This document shows positions 22,365 to 26,978 of a DNA stretch of 26,978 bases, one piece after another. The number at the start of each line of letters is the position of its first letter. The stretch's first letter is position 1. Both the position numbers and the translations under genes were made by a program. The notes below the pieces were generated by a model, which did not search any database, was not told where the DNA came from, and saw nothing but the letters and a program-made list of their open reading frames with translations. This stretch comes from a virus, in the IMG/VR virus record IMGVR_UViG_3300042197_002783, positions 1-26,978 of that record; one strand, written 5' to 3'.

Positions 22365-23205
22365 AATTTAATAACAAAAGTTCTTTTCGTTCATGCTGAT
22401 CTTTCATATAATCCCCAACAGAACGCATGGTGTAAGTATGAGCAAATTCATATGGAGTCCATTGATTTTGAGTAAAACGATCTTTTACAAGTTGATCAGA
22501 ATTATAACTAATCATCATATCAATATTTGTATTATTACAAATTTCAGCAAACTTATCATGATCGAATATTTTATGCATTTCTCCTTTTTTGCCATATAAA
22601 TTATCCTTAATATCATAAGGAGGATCCATGTAAACAAAGGAACCAGTATAATCATCAGAAAGTAATTCTTCATAAGAAGTATTTGTAATTCTCCAATTTT
22701 GAATAATCTTAGAATATTCTGGGAGAAATCCAATTCCTCTTTCTGTAAAGTTATTATCAGATGCCTGTGCAGAAAAACTTGATGATTCAGTGAGTCCACT
22801 GAAAGAACATTTATTTAAAATATAAAAAGATATTGCCCTATCAAAATTAAAATCACAGTTAGTTGATTTTTTATGAGATAGATATTCTTTTGATTCAAGA
22901 AAAATAAATTTTGCTTTATCTGGAGTATTATATTTTAGTTTAATACGAAGGAGTTCTTCTGATAATTCAGAACCCCTAGTTTGAAGAATTTTCCAAAAAT
23001 TAATTAAAGGTTCATATAGATCATTTACCCAAATAGATAAATAGGGATAAAGTTGAGTTATATCAAGAGCAACTGAACCTCCACCTAAAAATGGTTCGCG
23101 AAATTCAATATAATCTACAAAATCAGGAAAATATTGTTGCATCTTACTAATTGCTCTACTCTTGCCCCCTGGGTATCGAAGAGGTGTTTTCAAATTTCTC
23201 ATCAT
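22312..23205 (-). CDS. dam: DNA adenine methyltransferase, Dam (D12) class
   Basis: Methylates adenine at N6 in DNA with S-adenosylmethionine. Motif I region is TPLRYPGGKSRA (residues 7-18) and FREPFLGGGSVALD (35-48); the catalytic motif is DPPY (194-197); order and spacing are those of alpha-class D12 enzymes such as E. coli and T4 Dam. Length 297 aa. GATC is the usual target of the class, but the specificity cannot be read here. The family normally ends near LLLLNYE; the last 17 codons run into gp62 in another frame, so the C-terminal tail is probably acquired. It interrupts the gp44-gp62 pair. GATC remains frequent in this window, so there is no sign of avoidance. Confidence 0.93.
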   Translation of the reverse strand: MMRNLKTPLRYPGGKSRAISKMQQYFPDFVDYIEFREPFLGGGSVALDITQLYPYLSIWVNDLYEPLINFWKILQTRGSELSEELLRIKLKYNTPDKAKFIFLESKEYLSHKKSTNCDFNFDRAISFYILNKCSFSGLTESSSFSAQASDNNFTERGIGFLPEYSKIIQNWRITNTSYEELLSDDYTGSFVYMDPPYDIKDNLYGKKGEMHKIFDHDKFAEICNNTNIDMMISYNSDQLVKDRFTQNQWTPYEFAHTYTMRSVGDYMKDQHERKELLLLNYEIRTKGLVEFNQSNQE

Positions 23206-23335
23206 GTAATATTTGCAAAAGAATGGTTTTAATTAAGTCAATGTCATTTTTAATTTCACTAAGTTCTTCATGTATATCTTGGTGATGAAATCTTAGTGGT
23301 CCTTGTATCAATTTACTAAATGTTTTCTTTTTCAT
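23156..23335 (-). CDS. Small ORF between gp44 and dam, 59 aa
   Basis: Not recognised. The protein starts MKKKTFSKLIQGPLRFHHQD, then runs as an amphipathic helix with a Leu/Ile heptad pattern (IHEELSEIKNDIDLIKTILL), so it may form a coiled coil. Its ATG overlaps the gp44 stop exactly (ATGA), which makes translation likely, and its last 50 nt overlap the start of dam in another frame. It fills the only gap between the two genes. With dam it forms an insert inside the clamp-loader operon. Expression is plausible from the coupling; function is open. Confidence 0.6.
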   Translation of the reverse strand: MKKKTFSKLIQGPLRFHHQDIHEELSEIKNDIDLIKTILLQILHDEKFENTSSIPRGQE

Positions 23336-24276
23336 TTAAATTTACACTCACACATAATTTCTGTTAATGCTGCTAGAAGATTGATTTCATGATCTGCTAC
23401 AAATGCCGATTGGTATTGATATTTTGCCACAATAAGAACGCAAGCAGCAATACTGGGACCATCCAGATGTTCATATAGAGCATCATACACCATACGAAGA
23501 ATACTACTGGCATCATTATCAAGATTGGCAACAATCCATTTACGAACTTCCGGAAAGTTCTTTTCTTTGAGATGTTTAATGAGATCATTTACTTTAATGT
23601 CAGAGAAAGTGGCAAGAATTGCGGAGTCTATTTTACCAGATACAGAATACCTTTGGCATTCATTTAAAACTCTCCTCCAATCAGGAAAGTGTTTGTTGAT
23701 TAACTGAATAAGAACTTTATCATCTGCTTCAACTTTTTCTTGATCCAGGATCTTTTTGAGTCTCTCAAAGAACTTTGCTGCGATTTTTGGTCTGTCTTTG
23801 GACTTAATACCAAACTCAACAACTGCACATCTGGAGTGAAGGGGTTCAATGATTTTGTTTTTGTAATTACAGGTAAAGATGAATCTGCAGTTGCTATAAA
23901 ATGCCTCAATATTTGCCCGTAAGAGGAGTTGTACATCGTTTCCTGTGTTATCACACTCATCAATGATGATAACTTTATGTTTGTCAGTTGCTTGAAGTGA
24001 TACGGTCGAAGCAAAGTTCTTTGCCTGGTTTCGTACTGTGTCGAGAAATCTTCCCTCATCAGATCCATTAATGACATAAAAATCAACTCCTAATTCATTA
24101 CATAGTGCTTTTGCTACTGTTGTCTTACCAACTCCAGGAGGTCCAGCAAGTAACAGGTTTGGTATTTGTCCTTGATTTACAAAATCCTGAAATGTTTTTT
24201 TAATACTTTCAGGAAGAATACAATCTTCAATTTTCTTTGGGGCGTATTTTTCTACCCACAAGAAATCATTTCTCAT
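23332..24276 (-). CDS. 44: Clamp loader ATPase subunit, T4 gp44 type
   Basis: AAA+ ATPase that loads clamp gp45 on primed DNA. Walker A GPPGVGKT (residues 45-52), Walker B IIIDECDN (103-110), sensor 1 region FIFTCNY (132-138) and the SRC motif (148-150) that supplies the arginine finger are all intact. Length 314 aa is close to T4 gp44 (319 aa). The last 80 residues form the helical collar. Its start reads TAAATTATGAG directly after the preceding stop and has no ribosome site, similar to the T4 gene 44 start that RegA represses. It overlaps the 59-aa ORF by ATGA. Confidence 0.97.
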   Translation of the reverse strand: MRNDFLWVEKYAPKKIEDCILPESIKKTFQDFVNQGQIPNLLLAGPPGVGKTTVAKALCNELGVDFYVINGSDEGRFLDTVRNQAKNFASTVSLQATDKHKVIIIDECDNTGNDVQLLLRANIEAFYSNCRFIFTCNYKNKIIEPLHSRCAVVEFGIKSKDRPKIAAKFFERLKKILDQEKVEADDKVLIQLINKHFPDWRRVLNECQRYSVSGKIDSAILATFSDIKVNDLIKHLKEKNFPEVRKWIVANLDNDASSILRMVYDALYEHLDGPSIAACVLIVAKYQYQSAFVADHEINLLAALTEIMCECKFK

Positions 24277-24279
24277 AAT

Positions 24280-24789
24280 TTAAATCCACGAAGGTTTTCG
24301 TTCTGGCATACGAAGATAATTAGATGCAACCCAAGGTTTAGATGCAATGTACATCTTATAAGCAGTAAAGGTATCAATGCTTTCATCAAGTTTATATTCA
24401 TCTGGCATTGCTCTTACAAAAGGAGTAGTTTCAAAATTAGCAGTAGGAAATAAATCCTTCGCCACTACTAGTGTACTTTGACATGAATGGACTTTACCAT
24501 ATCTAGAAGTATATTCCCAACACAACTCTAGTCCATGAATTATCAACCACCATGCATTGTTTATATGCTCTGAAGTCCATTGAGTACAAGGGTGATTGCG
24601 AAATGCTCCCTTGTCTGTCTTGTAGGGAGTTCCGTCTACTTTTGGCAGAGTTCCATATCCATGTCCCCATTTTTCTGATGCCACAATGGAGAGCATTTGA
24701 CAGCACTCCAATGGCATTTTTACTATATGTTTGTCAGGAAGTACAACAGCACTTTCTTTAGGATGCTCAGATGTTACAAAGATGTTCAT
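24280..24789 (-). CDS. Conserved phage protein of unknown function, 169 aa
   Basis: The pattern is one I know from many phages without an assigned function: an N-terminal MNIFVTSEHPKESA, LPDKHIVKMPLECCQMLS, then NHPCTQWTSEHINNAWWL, LELCWEYTSRYGKVH, FVRAMPDEYK and WVASNYLR..PSWI. Conserved His, Lys, Cys, Trp and Tyr positions suggest an enzyme or a nucleic-acid binding protein. I considered a DNA glycosylase or endonuclease V type activity, but the sequence lacks the signature, so I do not claim it. It sits between gp45 and gp44, overlapping gp45 by ATGA and ending 3 nt before gp44, a constant place in T4-like cyanophages, which implies a role linked to replication. Confidence 0.75.
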   Translation of the reverse strand: MNIFVTSEHPKESAVVLPDKHIVKMPLECCQMLSIVASEKWGHGYGTLPKVDGTPYKTDKGAFRNHPCTQWTSEHINNAWWLIIHGLELCWEYTSRYGKVHSCQSTLVVAKDLFPTANFETTPFVRAMPDEYKLDESIDTFTAYKMYIASKPWVASNYLRMPERKPSWI

Positions 24790-25451
24790 TCGAAAATAGA
24801 ATCAGGTTCAAGTGCAATAAAATAGTTAAGATTATATTTCTCATTAGTAAATTTAGAAATACATTTTTTAGAAATTACAACATCATAAGATCCTGGAATA
24901 ATTTTAATATTCTCAACCTTAAAATTAAAAGTAAATGTGGCATCAGTCTCACCAACAACAATTGAATACTCATTAGTAGTATCATTCTTCTTATCACGAA
25001 CAACAAGACTAATTACTCCATTTGCACCAATAGCAGATAAATCTGGAAGTTGATATACTGCAGATGCTTTAATTAGATTATTAAGATGAGAATTATCTAA
25101 CTGGAAACATACATCTTGACTTGGAAGGGAAATGCCTTTCTCTGGAGGAGATATAATTACTTCAGGATCAGCAAAGAAATATTTTACTTTTCTTTTACCT
25201 TCTCTAATAACAAGATAAGAGTCTTCTGCGAAATCAAGATCAGGATCTTGATGTAAACCAATACCATTTAGAAATTGGTTAAGATCATAGATTGCAAAAT
25301 CTTTTGGAAAATTTTCTTCTACATCTGCTTCAGCAAGAATATTTTGCATTACTGAGATAGTACGAAGCTTAGTTCCTTGCTTCACCAAAATAGACTGATT
25401 AATAGAAGAAAAGTTTTTAAGAATGTTGAGAGTAGATTCAGAAAGTTTCAT
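24786..25451 (-). CDS. 45: Sliding clamp, T4 gp45 type
   Basis: Forms the trimeric ring that tethers polymerase gp43 and, in T4, also switches on late transcription with gp33 and gp55. The 221-aa length matches T4 gp45 (228 aa). The start LNILKNFSSINQSILVKQG, the linker LNQFLNGIGLH and the two-fold repeated domain pattern fit the PCNA-like fold; the hydrophobic end resembles gp45. The start is ATG 25451, in the sequence TTAAAACTATGAAA with no ribosome site. It follows the DUF3310-like gene by 11 nt. The clamp should be relevant to the TATAAATA late promoters in the same window. Confidence 0.93.
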   Translation of the reverse strand: MKLSESTLNILKNFSSINQSILVKQGTKLRTISVMQNILAEADVEENFPKDFAIYDLNQFLNGIGLHQDPDLDFAEDSYLVIREGKRKVKYFFADPEVIISPPEKGISLPSQDVCFQLDNSHLNNLIKASAVYQLPDLSAIGANGVISLVVRDKKNDTTNEYSIVVGETDATFTFNFKVENIKIIPGSYDVVISKKCISKFTNEKYNLNYFIALEPDSIFE

Positions 25452-25462
25452 AGTTTTAAATT

Positions 25463-25840
25463 TTATTTTTTCTCAACAAGATTGAGATGATTAATTAATA
25501 AGATAGTATAATGCAACACCTTAAATAAGTCAGCACGAGGAGTTCCTTTAGTGTCATACCTATCAATGTATTTTGTAACATTACCTGCACAAAATCCTTC
25601 TCTTCTATTGTGCTTAATCTTATCCAAAGTTTGTTCAGTACCACCACCAGTTCTATCTACATAATGTTGATTATAAGTTCCTGCGATATATTCTTGCAGT
25701 TGTTTTAGAATTTTATCCTCACTATATTTCCAAAAATGATTTTTATTTGAATCATCTATTGGATCTTTTATTAGAGAAAGGACATTATAGTCTTCAATGT
25801 TAGTTTTTTCATCATCAGGACCAAACATAACAAAAATCAT
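25463..25840 (-). CDS. DUF3310-like phage protein, 125 aa
   Basis: The C-terminal half matches the DUF3310 pattern of phage proteins: HYVDRTGGGTEQTLDKI, REGFCAGNVTKYIDRYDTKG, then DLFKVLHYTILLINHL (residues about 59-121). The family is common beside nucleotide or replication genes and is sometimes labelled as nucleotide-kinase-like, but an enzyme activity is not established, so I give only the domain. The N-terminal part (MFGPDDEKTNIEDYNVLSL) is specific to this protein. Start ATG 25840 has AAGAAG 6 nt upstream. It lies 30 nt after gp46 and 11 nt before gp45, so it is part of the replication operon. Confidence 0.75.
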   Translation of the reverse strand: MIFVMFGPDDEKTNIEDYNVLSLIKDPIDDSNKNHFWKYSEDKILKQLQEYIAGTYNQHYVDRTGGGTEQTLDKIKHNRREGFCAGNVTKYIDRYDTKGTPRADLFKVLHYTILLINHLNLVEKK

Positions 25841-25870
25841 AGGTTACTTCTTAAGATGATAGCAGTAAAT

Positions 25871-26978
25871 TCAATCAACGTCAAGCATAACACTAAATCC
25901 TTTTCTTTTCTCAAACTTAATTGTTTGATCAAATTTTTCTAAAAGGTCTTCTACTTTATGAGATATTACAAAAGTATTAGAATCTTTAACTACACATTTA
26001 ATAATTTTTGTAAAATAATCAGTTCCTGCTTCATCTAAGGAACTGTCAAAAACTTCATCAAGAATTAATAAATTAGTATTAATTGAATTCTTTACTTTAG
26101 CAACTTCTCTCCAAGTAAACAGAAGAGCAAGATCTATTCTCATTTTTTCACCTTCAGAAAATGACGAATACGAAAAATCTTCATAAATTGGATTTAAAGC
26201 TTTCTCATTAAATTCTTCATCTAAAGTAAAGTTTACTGGGAAGTCTAAAATCTCCAGATATTTATTTAAATTGCTATTAATAACTGGTAAATATTTTTTA
26301 ATAACTTTAGATTTTGCTCCATCATCTTTAAGAAGTAAACTAATAAATTCGTAGTTTTGCAACTCTTCTTTTTTAGTTGAAGTATTTTCTAAAATTAAAT
26401 CTAAAGATTCTTTTAAAGACTTTAACTTTGCATGTTCAATATTTGCATCTTTATTTGAGGATGTAAGTGTTTGAATTTCTGATTCAAATTCTTCGATTTG
26501 ATTTCTAAGTCCAGAAATTTTAACGTTGTTAAAATTAATTTCATTGTTTAAATTTGATACCTCTTTACTGAATGTTATAAAATTTTGTTGTTTTTGAGAT
26601 TCAATTTCAATTGATTGGTGAAGATCTTTTTGAGCTTGTTGAATTTCCTTTGCTTTGTCTTCAATAACAGCAACTTTATTTAACCTAAATTCTTCTTCAA
26701 TAGTTTGTGTGCAGGTAGGGCAAACCCTATTATCTTTAAAAAACTTATGATCTTCTATCAGATTAGATAATTTTTGCTCTATCTTGGCATTAAATTTTTC
26801 CAACTTAATTAATATAGAATCAGAATAAGCAAGTTCTTCTAAGGAATTTGTTTTGTCAAGAACCTTTACTTGAATATTTTGATTTTCTAATGCAAGTTGA
26901 TCTACTTGTTCTACAATAGATATAATTTTTTCCTTTTTATTATCAACATCTTGAGTTCTTCTTTTATTAATTTTTTCT
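25871..26978 (-). CDS. 46: Recombination endonuclease subunit gp46, 5' end outside the window
   Basis: SbcC/Rad50-like ATPase that with gp47 resects DNA ends for recombination-dependent replication. The reading frame stays open to the right edge, so the visible 368 codons are the C-terminal two thirds; the TTG at 26803 is an internal Leu and not the start. Visible parts: long coiled coil, zinc hook CPTC (about residues 86-89 of the visible part), second coiled coil, ABC signature FSEGEKMRIDLALLF, Walker B LLILDEVFDSSLD with the catalytic Glu, and the H-loop VISHK. Walker A must lie beyond the edge. The stop is followed 30 nt later by the DUF3310-like gene. Base use matches the neighbours. Confidence 0.95.
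   Translation of the reverse strand, partial: EKINKRRTQDVDNKKEKIISIVEQVDQLALENQNIQVKVLDKTNSLEELAYSDSILIKLEKFNAKIEQKLSNLIEDHKFFKDNRVCPTCTQTIEEEFRLNKVAVIEDKAKEIQQAQKDLHQSIEIESQKQQNFITFSKEVSNLNNEINFNNVKISGLRNQIEEFESEIQTLTSSNKDANIEHAKLKSLKESLDLILENTSTKKEELQNYEFISLLLKDDGAKSKVIKKYLPVINSNLNKYLEILDFPVNFTLDEEFNEKALNPIYEDFSYSSFSEGEKMRIDLALLFTWREVAKVKNSINTNLLILDEVFDSSLDEAGTDYFTKIIKCVVKDSNTFVISHKVEDLLEKFDQTIKFEKRKGFSVMLDVD

Noticed and set aside
24280-24789. Pyrimidine dimer glycosylase (T4 endonuclease V) assignment for the 169-aa protein
   Set aside because: The N-terminal catalytic Thr and DenV pattern are absent; only a conserved phage family of unknown function is supported.
1-26978. Avoidance of GATC because of the Dam-type methylase
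   Set aside because: GATC was seen repeatedly while reading (for example near 595, 1610 and 2490), so there is no sign of depletion; no exact count was made.

Overview
This window looks like part of the genome of a T4-like marine myovirus. The closest match in gene content is the T4-like phages of Prochlorococcus and Synechococcus. Supporting signs are a low-GC sequence, every gene on the minus strand (transcription runs from high to low coordinates), very tight packing with many ATGA overlaps, and the T4 replication core (gp46, gp45, gp44, gp62, RegA, gp43, UvsX, gp41, gp61, NrdA, NrdB) mixed with genes typical of cyanophages (Hsp20, MazG, 2OG-Fe(II) oxygenase, Lys/Glu-rich late proteins). 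No photosynthesis gene is present, so the host is inferred, not shown. No tRNA, CRISPR array or insertion sequence was seen, and no gene-free stretch reaches 300 bases.

Layout in transcription order, right to left. (1) 26978-21541: gp46 (5' end outside the window), a DUF3310-like protein, sliding clamp gp45, a conserved phage protein, clamp loader gp44, a 59-residue ORF and a Dam-type methylase placed between the two clamp-loader genes, gp62 and RegA, closed by a strong terminator. (2) 21510-20914: hsp20 as its own unit, with an extended -10 promoter in front and a terminator behind. (3) 20913-14268: two related small proteins, DNA polymerase gp43, UvsX, a 2OG oxygenase, helicase gp41, a small ORF and MazG. 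(4) 14245-7687: a mostly late block with five TATAAATA-type promoters or close variants. It encodes Lys/Glu-rich proteins, a beta-class DNA methyltransferase, a nucleotidyltransferase-like protein, a 59-residue membrane protein and a virion-type protein. (5) 7684-2668: small proteins, primase gp61, NrdA and NrdB, then a terminator. (6) 2637-44: another late Lys-rich protein, a GIY-YIG nuclease, a small ORF and a membrane-anchored lysozyme-domain protein.

The replication and nucleotide genes form a coherent set: polymerase, clamp, clamp loader, helicase, primase and recombinase, with NrdAB and MazG adjusting the nucleotide pool and RegA as translational repressor. The late block is the less familiar part. 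Several of its proteins begin with a short segment containing an (L/I)xE site. One of them, the nucleotidyltransferase-like protein, starts almost like the T4 capsid-targeting sequence, which suggests that an enzyme could be packaged in the head and delivered with the DNA. Two late promoters are fused directly to the U-tract of the preceding terminator. These points, the insertion inside the clamp-loader operon and a hairpin over the start of the GIY-YIG gene are the main items to follow up.
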